Shown here: positions 40,361 through 50,203 of the stretch, in pieces | Numbering within the stretch: the first letter of the stretch is position 1 | How the letters are laid out: every line of letters begins with the position of its first letter | Source: Fuscovulum blasticum DSM 2131 | GTDB lineage: Bacteria; Pseudomonadota; Alphaproteobacteria; Rhodobacterales; Rhodobacteraceae | DNA: 64,000 nucleotides | Reading direction: 5' to 3' | NCBI RefSeq assembly: GCF_003034965.1 | Contig: NZ_PZKE01000005.1 | Coordinates: 62,001-126,000 of the forward strand | The notes under the pieces: model-generated | What the model saw: only the letters and a program-made list of their open reading frames with translations | What the model was told of the DNA's origin: nothing | The model's database searches: none | Translations under genes and position numbers: made by a program

Positions 40361-41617
40361 ATGCAACGCAAGGCGGCACGGGTGAAGCAGACGAAACGGG
40401 TGGCAATGGCCGCCGCGCTGGCCGGAGTCATGGCCGGCCTTGGGATGGGCGCTCCGGTCGGAACCGGCAGCACGGGGGCCGCCCTGGCGCGGAACCTGTT
40501 CGCGCCCCGGCTTTATGTGAACGATCAGGCCATCTCGGAATACGAGATCCAGCAGCGCGTGATGTTCATGAAGGTGCTGCGCGCACCCGGCAACCTGCAG
40601 GAAGAAGCCGTCAAGGAACTGATTTCCGACCGTCTTCGGATGTCCGAAGCCAAGCGTCTGGGCGTGAAGGCCACGGCAGAAGAAGTGACTGCCGGGATGA
40701 CCGAATTTGCCGGCCGGGCCAACCTGACTGCCGAGCAGTTGGTTGCCGAATTGCAGAAGGTGGGCATCGCGCCGGAAACCTTCCGCGATTTCGTCACGGC
40801 GGGCGTGGTCTGGCGCAAGATCGTGCGGGACCGCTTCCGCGGCCAGGTTTCGGTGTCCGAGGCCGACATCGACAAGGCGCTGGAGGCCACCGCCCGGCCC
40901 CGCGCCCTGCGGGTGCTGATGTCCGAACTGGTGATCCCGGCAGAACCCGGCAAGGAAGACGCCGCCCTGGCGCTGGCCACCCGTCTGAGTGGCGAGATCA
41001 AGACCGAGGGCGCCTTTGCCGCCGCCGCGCGCAGCTATTCCGCAGCGCCGACCGCCGCCAACGGCGGCCGGCTGGACTGGCTGTCGCTGTCGAACCTGCC
41101 GCCGTCGATTGCCGGGCAGATCCTTGGCCTTGGGCCGGGCGACACCTCGGCCCCGGTCGAAGTGCCCGGTGCCGTGGTGCTGTTCCAGCTTCGCGACGTG
41201 GCGCGCGACACCACCGCCGAACCTGTGAAGGTCTCGGTCGAATGGGCGGAATACCTGATCCCCGACGATGCGGCCGAAGTGGCCCGCCTGAAGGGCACGA
41301 TCCGCACCTGCAACGAGCTGAACCGCGAAGCGCGCGGCCTGCCCGCGGACCGGCTGACCATCACCAAGGCCCCGATGTCCGAGGTGCCGAAGGATGTGGC
41401 GCTTGAACTGGGCAAGCTGGATCTGGGCGAGATGTCCAGCGCGCTGACCCGTTCTGGCTATCGCCGGCTGATCATGCTGTGCGGCCGCCAGCAGGTGATG
41501 GACCCCGAACCCACGCGCGATCAGGTCCGCGATCAGGTGATGAACCAGAAGCTGTCCGGTCTGGCCGAAGGGTATCTGGCCGAATTGCGCGCCGCGGCCT
41601 TCATCCGCGAACCGTGA
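40361..41617 (+). CDS. surA: Peptidyl-prolyl isomerase/chaperone SurA
   Basis: This 418-residue periplasmic chaperone for outer-membrane proteins has a signal-like N-terminus with basic residues and a hydrophobic core (MAAALAGVMAGLGMG). A SurA_N domain (YVNDQAISEYEIQQRVMF onward) and one parvulin domain (about 165-275, with SAAPTAANGGRLDWLSL) follow. E. coli SurA has two parvulin domains, and the single clear one here is usual in alphaproteobacteria. The ATG at 40361 is taken as the start, and an in-frame TTG at 40337 adds eight residues. It follows lptD, one of its likely clients. Confidence 0.88.
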   Translation: MQRKAARVKQTKRVAMAAALAGVMAGLGMGAPVGTGSTGAALARNLFAPRLYVNDQAISEYEIQQRVMFMKVLRAPGNLQEEAVKELISDRLRMSEAKRLGVKATAEEVTAGMTEFAGRANLTAEQLVAELQKVGIAPETFRDFVTAGVVWRKIVRDRFRGQVSVSEADIDKALEATARPRALRVLMSELVIPAEPGKEDAALALATRLSGEIKTEGAFAAAARSYSAAPTAANGGRLDWLSLSNLPPSIAGQILGLGPGDTSAPVEVPGAVVLFQLRDVARDTTAEPVKVSVEWAEYLIPDDAAEVARLKGTIRTCNELNREARGLPADRLTITKAPMSEVPKDVALELGKLDLGEMSSALTRSGYRRLIMLCGRQQVMDPEPTRDQVRDQVMNQKLSGLAEGYLAELRAAAFIREP

Positions 41618-42588
41618 GCCGCGCCCCCGTTGTCCTGACCTCGGGCGATCCGTCCGGGATTGGCCCTGAACTGGCCGTCAAGGCGCGCGCCGTTCTGGGC
41701 GACAGTCTTCCCTTTGTCTGGCTGGGCGATCCGCGCCACCTGCCGGCCGGAACCGCGTTTCACGAAGTGACCAGCCCGGCTGCGGCGGCGGATGTGCCGC
41801 CGGGGGCGTTGCCGGTGCTGCCACACCGTTTTGCCGCCCCGGCCCTGCCCGGCCAGCCCGACCCGGCCAATGCCTCGGGCGTGATCGAGGTCATCGCCCG
41901 CGCGGTGGACCTGGTGCATTCGGGCGCGGCGCGGGCGTTGTGCACGGCCCCGATCCACAAGAAGGCGCTGAAGGATGGCGCCGGCTTCGCCTTTCCCGGC
42001 CATACCGAATATCTGGCCCATCTGGCGGGCGTCGGGCGCGTGGTGATGATGCTGGCCTGCCCCGGCCTGCGCGTGGTGCCGACCACCATCCATATCGCGC
42101 TGTCCGAGGTTCCGACGGCGCTGACCGAAGCTCTGCTGGAAGACACGATCCGCATCACCCATGCCGCGCTGAAGGCCGATTTCGGCCTTGCCGCGCCGCG
42201 TCTGGCGGTGGCGGGGCTGAACCCTCATGCCGGCGAAGGCGGCGCCATGGGGTGGGAAGACGAGCGGATGATCCGCCCGTTGGTCGCCCGTCTGGCGGCC
42301 GAAGGCATGGCGATCCGTGGCCCGCTACCGGCGGACACGATGTTTCATGCCGCCGCACGCGCCGGCTATGACGCGGCGATCTGCGCCTATCACGATCAGG
42401 CGCTGATCCCGATCAAGACCATCGACTTTGCCGGTGGGGTGAATGTGACGCTGGGTCTGCCGTTCGTCCGCACCTCGCCCGACCATGGCACGGCCTATGA
42501 CATTGCGGGCAAGGGGGTGGCCGATCCGTCCAGCCTGATCGCGGCGCTGCGTTTGGCGCAAGACATGGCCACGGCCCGCGGGCGATAA
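41614..42588 (+). CDS. pdxA: 4-hydroxythreonine-4-phosphate dehydrogenase
   Basis: This 324-residue enzyme of vitamin B6 synthesis oxidises 4-phosphohydroxy-L-threonine with NAD. Motifs include [17 protein letters not shown] at the start, [10 protein letters not shown] (metal-binding His), [21 protein letters not shown] and [18 protein letters not shown]. The start is a GTG at 41614 overlapping the surA stop (GTGA). No other start fits the conserved N-terminus. This linkage to surA is common in proteobacteria. Confidence 0.95.
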   Translation: MSRAPVVLTSGDPSGIGPELAVKARAVLGDSLPFVWLGDPRHLPAGTAFHEVTSPAAAADVPPGALPVLPHRFAAPALPGQPDPANASGVIEVIARAVDLVHSGAARALCTAPIHKKALKDGAGFAFPGHTEYLAHLAGVGRVVMMLACPGLRVVPTTIHIALSEVPTALTEALLEDTIRITHAALKADFGLAAPRLAVAGLNPHAGEGGAMGWEDERMIRPLVARLAAEGMAIRGPLPADTMFHAAARAGYDAAICAYHDQALIPIKTIDFAGGVNVTLGLPFVRTSPDHGTAYDIAGKGVADPSSLIAALRLAQDMATARGR

Positions 42589-42591
42589 CCG

Positions 42592-42642
42592 CCGGGGCGC
42601 TGCGCCCCGGCCCCCGGGGTATTTGGACCAACTGGAAGGAGG
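42592..42642 (+). repeat. Intergenic hairpin-plus-RBS element upstream of rsmA
   Basis: CCGGGGCG-CTG-CGCCCCGG (42592-42610) is followed by CCCCCGGGGTATTTG and then CCAACTGGAAGGAGG (to 42642). The last part supplies the rsmA ribosome binding site, seven bases before its ATG. The same layout occurs before fabG at 54394-54448. Confidence 0.65.
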
Positions 42643-42649
42643 CGGACAG

Positions 42650-43486
42650 ATGGCGACGATCGACGGGCTGCCGCCCCTGCGCGAGGTGATCGCGGCGCAT
42701 GATCTGGTGGCGAAGAAGCAGCTTGGCCAGAACTTCCTGCTGGACCTGAACCTGACGGCCAAGATCGCGCGCTGTGCGGGCGATCTGACCGGCTGCGATG
42801 TGCTGGAGGTGGGGCCGGGCCCCGGCGGGCTGACCCGTGGCCTGCTGGCCGAAGGCGCGCGGCATGTGGTGGCGGTGGAAAAGGACGCGCGCGCCCTGCC
42901 CGCCCTGGCCGAGATTGCCGCGGCCTATCCGGGCCGGCTGACCGTGCTGCACGGCGATGCGCTGGACCTGGACCTGTCGGCCCATCTGAGGCCGCCGGTC
43001 AAGGTGGTGGCCAACCTGCCCTATAACGTGGGAACCGAACTTCTGGTGCGGTGGCTGACGCCGGCTGTCTGGCCGCCGTTCTGGTCGTCGCTGACGCTGA
43101 TGTTCCAGAAGGAAGTGGCCGAGCGCATCGTGGCCCGGCCCCGGGGCGACCATTACGGACGGCTGGCCTTGCTGGCCCAGTGGCGGGCCGAAGCGAAGAT
43201 CGTGATGAGCCTGCCGCCAGAAGCCTTTGTTCCCGCACCAAAGGTTCATTCGGCGGTGGTGCACCTGACGGCCCTGCCCGCACCGCGCTATCCGGCGACG
43301 GAAAAGGTGCTGATGCGGATCACCGCCATGGCCTTCAACCAGCGCCGCAAGATGCTGCGATCCTCGCTCAAGGGGCTGTCACCCGACATCGAGGACCGGC
43401 TTCTGGCGGCCGGAATCCCGCCCACGGCGCGGGCGGAAGAGATTTCTCTGGAAGCGTTCTGCACGCTGGCGCGCAGCTTCGACTGA
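42650..43486 (+). CDS. rsmA: 16S rRNA dimethyladenosine transferase
   Basis: This 278-residue enzyme (KsgA) dimethylates A1518 and A1519 of 16S r[14 protein letters not shown], the SAM motif [11 protein letters not shown], and [10 protein letters not shown] (catalytic NLPY) are present, with [14 protein letters not shown] in the C-terminal domain. I chose the ATG at 42650 because GGAAGGAGG lies seven bases upstream. The upstream in-frame ATG would begin inside the intergenic element. It is the last gene of the lpt-surA-pdxA operon. Confidence 0.95.
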   Translation: MATIDGLPPLREVIAAHDLVAKKQLGQNFLLDLNLTAKIARCAGDLTGCDVLEVGPGPGGLTRGLLAEGARHVVAVEKDARALPALAEIAAAYPGRLTVLHGDALDLDLSAHLRPPVKVVANLPYNVGTELLVRWLTPAVWPPFWSSLTLMFQKEVAERIVARPRGDHYGRLALLAQWRAEAKIVMSLPPEAFVPAPKVHSAVVHLTALPAPRYPATEKVLMRITAMAFNQRRKMLRSSLKGLSPDIEDRLLAAGIPPTARAEEISLEAFCTLARSFD

Positions 43487-43546
43487 GGCGCTGTCTTCAG
43501 CGGAAACCCGAAGATTTCGCCACAAGCCGCTGATTTCCTGCAAGAA

Positions 43547-43575
43547 TGGCGCGCGCACCATTCAGGCGCGCGCCA
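43547..43575. terminator. Hairpin between convergent rsmA and DUF4167 genes
   Basis: TGGCGCGCGC (43547-43556) pairs with GCGCGCGCCA (43566-43575), with a 9-base loop, between two convergent stop codons. It lacks a long T run but is the only strong structure there. Confidence 0.6.
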
Positions 43576-43584
43576 CCTTTGGTG

Positions 43585-44364
43585 TCATTCTGCCGCTTCG
43601 GCCTTGGGCTTGCGCGGGCGCCGCGTCTTGGCTGCCGCGGCCGGTTCGGCCTCGGGGGCCGGGTCGGTGACGGGTGCGGACGCCGGGGCGGGCCCGCCGG
43701 TGATGAACTCGGGCAATGCGGGGGCGGCGACGGCGGTCTCGGCCTCGGGGCGGCGATTGTCGCGTTCGCGCCGTTCATAGGGCGGCCGGTCGCCTTGCGG
43801 GCGGTTTTCGCGGGGGCGATCGTCGCGGACGCGGTTGCCCTGCTGCGGACGGTCTTCGCGCGGGCGATCCTCGCGCGGACGGTTGTCCTCGCGGCGGTCG
43901 CGGCGGGCGGTTTCGGGGGTCTCGACCAGACCCGCCTCATCGGTCGTGCCGAACTCGACCACTTCGACGGCGGGCTGTTCCTCGGCCGCCGGATCGCGGA
44001 AATCGGGCCGGTCGCGATAGTCGCGGTCACGATCCCGGAACTCGCGGTCACGGTTCTGGTTGCCGCCGTTGCCGTTCTGCTGGAACTGCGCCTGACGCGC
44101 CTCCTGCTCGGCGGCCATTTCCCGCTGCGCCTCGGCCAGAAGCCGGGTGTAATGCTCGGCATGTTGCGAGAAATTCTCGGCAGCCACACGGTCATTCGAG
44201 AGCTGCGCATCGCGGGCGAGCATCTGGTACTTCTCGATGATCTGCTGCGGCGTGCCGCGCACCTTGCCTTCCGGCCCGGAGCTGTCGAACACTCGGTTGA
44301 TGATATTGCCAAGGGTGCGCGGGCGGTTCTGGTTGGAACGCGAGCGTTTCTTCGAAGAGCGCAT
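43585..44364 (-). CDS. DUF4167 domain protein
   Basis: A 259-residue protein. The N-terminal 85 residues are the DUF4167 domain (RSNQNRPRTLGNIINRVFD, VRGTPQQIIEKYQML, NDRVAAENFSQHAEHY). The rest is low complexity: Asn/Gly/Gln, then many Arg-Asp/Arg-Pro repeats (residues about 105-195), then Ala/Pro-rich with a basic end (KTRRPRKPKAEA). DUF4167 proteins are an alphaproteobacterial family without a proven function. The charged RD/RG-like tail suggests RNA or protein binding, which is inference. It is on the minus strand downstream of prmC with a 232-base gap and may have its own promoter. Confidence 0.85.
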   Translation of the reverse strand: MRSSKKRSRSNQNRPRTLGNIINRVFDSSGPEGKVRGTPQQIIEKYQMLARDAQLSNDRVAAENFSQHAEHYTRLLAEAQREMAAEQEARQAQFQQNGNGGNQNRDREFRDRDRDYRDRPDFRDPAAEEQPAVEVVEFGTTDEAGLVETPETARRDRREDNRPREDRPREDRPQQGNRVRDDRPRENRPQGDRPPYERRERDNRRPEAETAVAAPALPEFITGGPAPASAPVTDPAPEAEPAAAAKTRRPRKPKAEAAE

Positions 44365-44596
44365 CTTTGCCTTTGGTCCAGTGATCTGCCTTGGCCCGTT
44401 CTATGGGCCGCAGGGGCCCTTGGAAATTCCGGCAGGATCGGGTTGATGCAGGGGCCGGGCCAATCGTGCCGAGCCGTCCTTGCATGAAGCCTGCATAAAC
44501 GCGCGGCTGGCGCAGTGGCAAGGTGATTCTGCCTCTCCGGTGCCAGATCGGCGGTTTTTTGACAGGATTCTGCGATTTGTCGCAGGATTTCGCAGG

Positions 44597-45433
44597 TCAG
44601 AGGCCCGCCGTGGCCAGGACCACCCGGTCGCGCCCGTCGAAATCGGGCAGGATGCGGATCTGCCGCAGCCCCTGCCCGGCCAGCAATGCCGCCACCGCCG
44701 CGCCCTGCGTCGGGCCGATTTCCAGCAGCAGCCGCCCGCCGGCTGCCAGATGCGCCGCCGCCCCGGCCGCAAGAACGCGGTAGGCCGCCAGCCCGTCGCC
44801 GCCGGGTGTCAGCGCCATGCGGGGTTCGTGGTCGCGCACTTCGGGCGCCAGACCGGGCATTTCAGCCTCGGCGATATAGGGCGGGTTCGATACGATCAGG
44901 TCAAACCGGCCCTCGATCGCGGAAAACCAGTCGGACAGCCCGAAGGCGGCGCGGTCTTCCAGCCCCAGACGACGGGCATTGTCGGCCGCCACCTTCAGCG
45001 CTGCGGCCGAGGCATCGACGCCAAGGCCCGTCGCGCCGGGCCGGTCGGCCAGACAGGACAGCAGGATGCAGCCGGTGCCGGTGCCCAGATCCAGCAGCCG
45101 GTCGAAGGGCTGCGCCAGCGCCTCGGACACAAGGATTTCGGTTTCGGGGCGTGGGTCCAGTGTATCGGGGGTGACGCGGAAGCTGCGGCCCCAGAACAGA
45201 CGCGCGCCCGTAATCTGGGCCACGGGCTTTCGGGTCAGCCGCGCCGCAAGCGCCGCATCATAGGCCGCCACCTGCGGCGGGGTCATAGGGTCGGGCAAGG
45301 CCAGCGTCAGCCGTTCGGGCGGCAGGGTCAGGGCATGAGCCAGCAGACGGCGGGCATCGCCGGAGGCATCGTCAATTCCGGCGGCCCGCAGCCGGGGGAT
45401 CGCGGCGCGCAGCGCCTCGGCCGCCGTGATCAC
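44597..45433 (-). CDS. prmC: Release factor glutamine methyltransferase
   Basis: This 278-residue SAM enzyme (HemK) methylates the GGQ glutamine of release factors. It has an N-terminal helical bundle, then [13 protein letters not shown] (SAM motif) near residue 115 and the catalytic VSNPPYI near 185. It overlaps the stop of prfA by four bases (ATGA), so enzyme and substrate are coupled, the usual arrangement. Confidence 0.94.
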   Translation of the reverse strand: MITAAEALRAAIPRLRAAGIDDASGDARRLLAHALTLPPERLTLALPDPMTPPQVAAYDAALAARLTRKPVAQITGARLFWGRSFRVTPDTLDPRPETEILVSEALAQPFDRLLDLGTGTGCILLSCLADRPGATGLGVDASAAALKVAADNARRLGLEDRAAFGLSDWFSAIEGRFDLIVSNPPYIAEAEMPGLAPEVRDHEPRMALTPGGDGLAAYRVLAAGAAAHLAAGGRLLLEIGPTQGAAVAALLAGQGLRQIRILPDFDGRDRVVLATAGL

Positions 45434-46485
45434 GAGTCCATCTCCGCCAGTTTCGCGGCCTGATCATGCGAGATCAGCGCCTCGATCACTTCGGACAGGT
45501 CGCCAGCCATGATCTGCGGCAGGGCGTAAAGCGTCAGGTTGATGCGGTGATCGGTCATCCGGCCTTGCGGGAAATTGTAGGTGCGGATGCGTTCGCTGCG
45601 GTCGCCCGAACCGACCTGCGCCTTGCGGTCGGCGGCGCGGCTCTGGGCCAGCCGTTCGCGTTCCGCCTCATACAGCCGGGCGCGCAGCACCTGCATGGCG
45701 ATGGCGCGGTTCTGGTGCTGCGATTTCTCGGACGAGGTGACGACGATGCCGCTGGGAATATGGGTGATCCGCACCGCCGAGTCGGTCGTGTTGACGTGCT
45801 GTCCACCCGCCCCCGAGGACCGCATCGTGTCGATGCGGATGTCCGAGGCGGGAATGTCGATGTCCACTTCCTCGGCTTCGGGCAGAACGGCGACGGTGGC
45901 CGCGCTGGTGTGGATGCGGCCGCCGGCTTCGGTTTCGGGCACCCGCTGAACGCGGTGAACACCGGATTCGTATTTCAGCCGGGCATAGACCCCTTCGCCC
46001 TGCACATGGGCGGTGAACTCCTTGATGCCCCCCAGATCCGAGGCGGCGCTTTCCAGCACTTCGAACCGCCAGCCCATGCGTTCGGCATAGCGCTGATACA
46101 TGCGGGCCAGATCGCCGGCGAACAGGCTGGCCTCTTCGCCGCCGGTGCCGGGGCGGATTTCCAGGATGGCCGGGCGGGCGTCGGCGGCGTCTTTCGGCAA
46201 GAGCGCGATGCGCAGTGCCTGTTCCATTTCGGGGATGCGGGCCTTGAGCCGGGGGATTTCCTCCTCGGCCAGCGCCTTCATCTCGGGATCGGCCAGCATG
46301 GCCTCGGCCTCGGCCAGATCGGTCAGCGCCTGCCGATAGGCGCTGATCTCGTCCACCACAGGTTTCAGGTCGGAATATTCGCGGCTGATCCGGGCGATCT
46401 CGGCCGGGGCGGCCCCGGCGTTGAGCTGCGCTTCGAGAAACTCGAAACGCTGGGTGATCTGGGCAAGTTTGTCTAGCGGAACCAT
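45430..46485 (-). CDS. prfA: Peptide chain release factor 1
   Basis: This 351-residue protein recognises UAA and UAG. The peptidyl-tRNA hydrolysis motif is in [15 protein letters not shown] near residue 230. The codon-recognition region and N-terminal coiled coil (about 20-100) are normal. The start ATG at 46485 lacks a clear Shine-Dalgarno sequence. The 79-base gap before it contains GGGGCGCCGCGCCCC, a small hairpin after the DUF1499 gene. prmC follows. Confidence 0.96.
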   Translation of the reverse strand: MVPLDKLAQITQRFEFLEAQLNAGAAPAEIARISREYSDLKPVVDEISAYRQALTDLAEAEAMLADPEMKALAEEEIPRLKARIPEMEQALRIALLPKDAADARPAILEIRPGTGGEEASLFAGDLARMYQRYAERMGWRFEVLESAASDLGGIKEFTAHVQGEGVYARLKYESGVHRVQRVPETEAGGRIHTSAATVAVLPEAEEVDIDIPASDIRIDTMRSSGAGGQHVNTTDSAVRITHIPSGIVVTSSEKSQHQNRAIAMQVLRARLYEAERERLAQSRAADRKAQVGSGDRSERIRTYNFPQGRMTDHRINLTLYALPQIMAGDLSEVIEALISHDQAAKLAEMDS

Positions 46486-46564
46486 AGGCCGGGGGTTTGG
46501 CCCGGAAGCCCCCGCCGGTCAAGGGGCGGCAGGGGCGCCGCGCCCCAAGGCCCCGGCGAAAGCG

Positions 46565-47023
46565 TCAGAGCCGCGACAGCCAGTCGGTCAGCCGCGCCGC
46601 GTTGACCCCCATGTCCGATCGGCCGAAGCGCAGACGGGCGTGGATGTAAAGACCGTCGGGGCGAACCTCGGCGGTGGTATAGTCGGGGAACCCCCAAAGC
46701 AGGCTGCGGGTGATCCAGGTGATGCGTCCCTCGGACACGCTGCCGGCCAGCCGTTCGGTGCGCGGGCTGGCCATCGACACGGCATCCAGCTTTGCCAGCA
46801 GATCGGCGGGCACGCCTTTGGTGGCCGAAAGCCGCAGCGTGGCCGCGCCTTCGGCGGGAACCACCTGATCCCAGGGGACGCCTTCTGCCCACAGCGCGGC
46901 GGGGGGCGAGACGTTCCATTGCGCGGGATCGCTGGGCGCCAGCCGGACATAGGCCGTAAGCCCCAGAAAGGCGATGATCAGGAAAGCAAGCGTCAGTCCC
47001 ATGGTGCGCACCAGCCGTTTCAT
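46565..47023 (-). CDS. DUF1499 domain protein, membrane-anchored
   Basis: This 152-residue protein has one N-terminal membrane helix (LTLAFLIIAFLGLTAYV) and a DUF1499 domain with RLAGSVSEGRITWITRS, FPDYTTAEV and the end RLTDWLSRL. Such proteins are widespread in proteobacteria and plastids, of unknown function. The domain is expected in the periplasm. Its ATG overlaps the agmatinase stop (47020-47023), indicating cotranscription. Confidence 0.82.
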   Translation of the reverse strand: MKRLVRTMGLTLAFLIIAFLGLTAYVRLAPSDPAQWNVSPPAALWAEGVPWDQVVPAEGAATLRLSATKGVPADLLAKLDAVSMASPRTERLAGSVSEGRITWITRSLLWGFPDYTTAEVRPDGLYIHARLRFGRSDMGVNAARLTDWLSRL

Positions 47024-47985
47024 CGTTGCGTCCTTGCCCAGTGATAAAGGCAGATCAGTTCATAGGCGACATGGGCGCCGGCGATGGCGGTCGCGCCAGT
47101 CGTGTCATAAGGGGGCGAGACTTCAACGATGTCGCCACCAACCATGTTGATCCCGGCCAGATCGCGCAGCATCGCCGCCGCCTGCCAACTGGCCAGACCG
47201 CCCCACACGGGCGTGCCGGTGCCGGGAGCGAAGGCCGGGTCAAGCGCGTCGATGTCGAAGGTGACATAGGTGGGCGCGTCGCCCACGATGTCCTTGGCGG
47301 TGGCCACCACCCGTTCGACACCCCATTCATGCGCCTCGCGGGATGTGATGACATTGACGCCAAGGTAATCCTCGGTCGTGGTGCGGATACCGATCTGCAC
47401 GCTGCGCCTGGGGTCAACGTAGCCCTGTTTCACCGCCTTGTACATCATCGTGCCATGGTCGATGCGGGTCAGGTCGTCATCGGGCCAAAGGTCGGAATGG
47501 GCGTCGAAATGGATCACGCCCAAGGGGCCGAACTTTTCAGCATAGGCCTTGAGGATGGGAAAGGTGATGTAATGGTCGCCGCCCAAGGTGACCGTGCCCG
47601 CCCCGGCGGCCAGGATGGTGCGGATATGGGCCGTCAGGGTTTCGGGAAAGTCTGCAGTCTTGGCATAGTCGAAGGCCAGATCGCCGTAGTCGATCACTGC
47701 CATGTCTTCCAGCGGGTTGGTCGGCCAGCCGTGCGGCGGGTCATAGGGTTGCAGGCTGGAGGCCTCGCGGATCGCGCGGGGCCCGAAGCGGGTGCCGGTG
47801 CGATGCGTCACCGCCTGATCGAAGGGCACGCCGGTGATCGCCAGATCAACGCCGGTCAGATCCTTGGTATAGGTCCGGCGCAGAAAGCTGGTCGCGCCGC
47901 CGAAGGCGTTTTCAAAGGCATAGCCGCGCAGCCCCTTGCGGGTGAAGGCGCTGTCCACTTCGGTCTTGGCATCTTCAAGGGCCAT
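47020..47985 (-). CDS. speB: Agmatinase/ureohydrolase family enzyme
   Basis: This 321-residue enzyme of the arginase fold has both manganese clusters of ligands: GGDHYIT, VIHFDAHSDLW and FDIDALDPAFAPGTGTP. The long N-terminal part and TGTRFGPRAIREAS loop fit agmatinase, which makes putrescine and urea. Related guanidino-acid hydrolases cannot be excluded, and the symbol is by best family match. No adjacent polyamine genes are seen. It is the first gene of a minus-strand run with the DUF1499 gene, prfA and prmC. Confidence 0.85.
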   Translation of the reverse strand: MALEDAKTEVDSAFTRKGLRGYAFENAFGGATSFLRRTYTKDLTGVDLAITGVPFDQAVTHRTGTRFGPRAIREASSLQPYDPPHGWPTNPLEDMAVIDYGDLAFDYAKTADFPETLTAHIRTILAAGAGTVTLGGDHYITFPILKAYAEKFGPLGVIHFDAHSDLWPDDDLTRIDHGTMMYKAVKQGYVDPRRSVQIGIRTTTEDYLGVNVITSREAHEWGVERVVATAKDIVGDAPTYVTFDIDALDPAFAPGTGTPVWGGLASWQAAAMLRDLAGINMVGGDIVEVSPPYDTTGATAIAGAHVAYELICLYHWARTQR

Positions 47986-48104
47986 GGTCGGTGTCTCCGC
48001 TTGGCAGGCGTCGTCATTGGGTCAGGCGGAGACGTCGCGGATCCGGCACGGGAACAAGGCTTGCCGCCTTGGCGGGGCAAGGTCAAGCGCCCGTTCCGGC
48101 GGCG

Positions 48105-48506
48105 TCAGAACAGTTTCTGCTTCGCCTTGGCGACCGAGAAGCCGTGGCCGGCGGCATTGGTGCAGGTGATGCCCGTCTTGGCCGAGACACAACTGATGCC
48201 GCCCAGCGACAGCGCCTGGCCATAGGGCAGAACCGGATTGCGGGGGTCTTGAACCGTGTCACCCACACAGGCCAGAACGCCCTTGCCGGTGTTGTCCACC
48301 GCGAAGGAATGGCCCCAGTCCAGATCGCATCCGGCGGGCGCCTTGCGGTAGGTGGGCGTCAGTTCGATCACGTCACAGCGCGCCTCTGCGCCGCCATTCC
48401 AGCTATACATGGCGCAATGGATATTGCCGGTCGGCGTGCGGAAGCCAAGGAAATCATCGGCGGCGGCGGGACCAGCCAGAACAAGAAGAACAGCAATGGC
48501 TTTCAC
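48105..48506 (-). CDS. Secreted Cys-rich protein of unknown function
   Basis: A protein of 133 residues. A short signal peptide (MKAIAVLLVLAGPAAADD, cut after AAA) is followed by FRTPTGNIHCAMY, AEARCDV, PAGCDLDWG, VLACVGD, ISCVSAKTGITCTN. Six cysteines in this pattern suggest three disulfides in the periplasm. FxTPxGNIxC is typical of the DUF6636-type group (assignment tentative). Function is unknown. It is divergent from the membrane protein gene at 48599. Confidence 0.65.
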   Translation of the reverse strand: MKAIAVLLVLAGPAAADDFLGFRTPTGNIHCAMYSWNGGAEARCDVIELTPTYRKAPAGCDLDWGHSFAVDNTGKGVLACVGDTVQDPRNPVLPYGQALSLGGISCVSAKTGITCTNAAGHGFSVAKAKQKLF

Positions 48507-48598
48507 GGAAAACTCCTGAACGTTGCGAGGAAGGGCCTGTTTCGCCAGACTACAGGGATTGCGTGGTTCCGGCCAGTTTCAACATCGCGGACGTCCCC

Positions 48599-48988
48599 AT
48601 GCCTTTGTTTGCCAGATGCGCCATCGTCTATTTTGCCGGGGTGTTCGCCGCAGCCTTCGTGCTGGGCGCGATCCGGGTGGCGTTTGTCGCGCCGCAGCTT
48701 GGCGAATTTCCGGCGGTGGCGCTGGAAGTGCCGCTTGTCCTGTGCCTGTCATGGGCTGTTGCGGGCCGCATCCTGCATCGCGATCCGTTGCCGTTGGGCG
48801 GCCGGTTGGCGATGGGCGCCCTGGCCTTTGGCCTGCTGATGCTGGCCGAAATGGCCCTGGCCCGCCTGTTCGGACAATCAACCCGAGAGGTCATCACCAA
48901 TATGAAAAGCCCGGCAGGGGCGCTTGGCCTTGCCGGGCAGATCGGTTTCGCCGTGATTCCCGCCTTGCGCGGTCAGGCCAGCGGCTGA
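48599..48988 (+). CDS. Small integral membrane protein of unknown function
   Basis: This 129-residue protein has about four predicted helices (FARCAIVYFAGVFAAAFVL; PAVALEVPLVLCLSWAV; LAMGALAFGLLMLAEMAL; ALGLAGQIGFAVIPAL). I do not recognise a named family. The ATG at 48599 is preferred, and an in-frame GTG 12 codons earlier is possible. The 3' end overlaps the convergent amidohydrolase gene by 16 bases. Codon use is like the neighbours. Confidence 0.6.
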   Translation: MPLFARCAIVYFAGVFAAAFVLGAIRVAFVAPQLGEFPAVALEVPLVLCLSWAVAGRILHRDPLPLGGRLAMGALAFGLLMLAEMALARLFGQSTREVITNMKSPAGALGLAGQIGFAVIPALRGQASG

Positions 48989-50136
48989 GCCCGTTCGACC
49001 AGACGCACGAAGAAGCTGGCGCCAACAGGCGAGGCTTCATCGTTGAAGTCGAAGGCCGAATGGTGCAGCCCTGCCCCCGGCCCGGTGCCAAGGAACAGAT
49101 AGGCGCCGGGGCACGCCTCAAGCATGTAGGAGAAATCCTCGCTGCCCATCTCGCGGTTGGACCGGGCGTTGACGGCCTCGGCCCCCGAAATCTCGCGCGC
49201 GACTTCGGCGGCGAATTCGGCCTGGTCCTCATGGTTGATGGTGGCGGGATAGCCCCAGTCATAGTCGATCCGGGCCGTCACGCCATAGGCGGCAGCATGG
49301 CCTTCGACGATCTCGTAAAACCGTTTTTTCAGCAGCGCGCGCACATCGGGCTTGAAGCAGCGGATGGTGGCGCAGAACATCGCCTCTTCGGGGATGATGT
49401 TCGAGGCCGTGCCGGTGTGGATCTGGGTGACCGAGATCACCGCCTCATCCAATGCATAGACGTTGCGCGGGATGATGGTCTGGATCGCCTGCACCATGCC
49501 GACCACGGCCACCACCGGATCGACACATTCATGCGGCGTGGCACCATGGCCGCCCTTGCCGGTGAGATAGACGAAGGCGGTGTCCACGCTGGCCATCAGC
49601 GGGCCGGGCGTGGTCTGGAAATGGCCGAAGGGCACGTTGGGCGAATTGTGGATGCCGTAGACCTGCGAGATGCCGAAGCGGTCCATCATGCCTTCCTGCA
49701 CCATGACCTGACCACCGCCGCCGTCTTCTTCGGCCGGCTGGAAGATCAGCGCCACCTTGCCGGCGAAATTCCGCGTCTCTGCCAGATACTTGGCAGCCCC
49801 CAGCAACATGGTGACATGCCCGTCATGGCCGCAGGCGTGCATCTTGCCCGGCACCGTGCTGGCATGGGGCGCGCCAGTGGTTTCCTCGATCGGCAGCGCG
49901 TCCATGTCGGCGCGAAGCCCGATCACCGGGCCGGGCCCCTTGCCGTTGATGATGGCAACGATGCCGGTCTTGGCGATTCCCTCGTGAATTTCGTCCACGC
50001 CGATCTCACGCAGCCGGGCCGCGATCCAGGCCGCCGTATTGTGGCAGTCGAAGGCCAGTTCGGGGTGCTGGTGCAGATACCGCCGCCAGCCCTTCATTTC
50101 CTCGGCATAAGAGGCGATACGGTTGAGAACGGGCAT
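48973..50136 (-). CDS. M20-family amidohydrolase (hippurate hydrolase-like)
   Basis: This 387-residue zinc peptidase/amidohydrolase shows GLRADMDALPIEE, the metal-binding KMHACGHDGHV, FQPAEEDGGGG (base Glu) and the dimerisation domain with GKGGHGATPHECVDP. It would hydrolyse N-acyl amino acids such as hippurate or indole conjugates, but the substrate is not predictable. I chose the ATG at 50136 (MPVLNRIASYAEEMKGWRR) with GGAA-like sequence upstream. It is monocistronic, divergent from mazG by 67 bases. Confidence 0.9.
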   Translation of the reverse strand: MPVLNRIASYAEEMKGWRRYLHQHPELAFDCHNTAAWIAARLREIGVDEIHEGIAKTGIVAIINGKGPGPVIGLRADMDALPIEETTGAPHASTVPGKMHACGHDGHVTMLLGAAKYLAETRNFAGKVALIFQPAEEDGGGGQVMVQEGMMDRFGISQVYGIHNSPNVPFGHFQTTPGPLMASVDTAFVYLTGKGGHGATPHECVDPVVAVVGMVQAIQTIIPRNVYALDEAVISVTQIHTGTASNIIPEEAMFCATIRCFKPDVRALLKKRFYEIVEGHAAAYGVTARIDYDWGYPATINHEDQAEFAAEVAREISGAEAVNARSNREMGSEDFSYMLEACPGAYLFLGTGPGAGLHHSAFDFNDEASPVGASFFVRLVERAQPLA

Positions 50137-50203
50137 GGTCGGGATTCCTTCTTGGGGTCGTCGTGTCAGGCTTTGATCAAATCGGAAAACAGGGTTGCCT
50201 GCA

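Noticed and set aside
46526-46545. GGGGCGCCGCGCCCC hairpin as a third copy of the rsmA/fabG intergenic element
   Set aside because: The hairpin is similar, but the GGGTATTTG and CCAA(C/T)TGGAAGG segments are missing.
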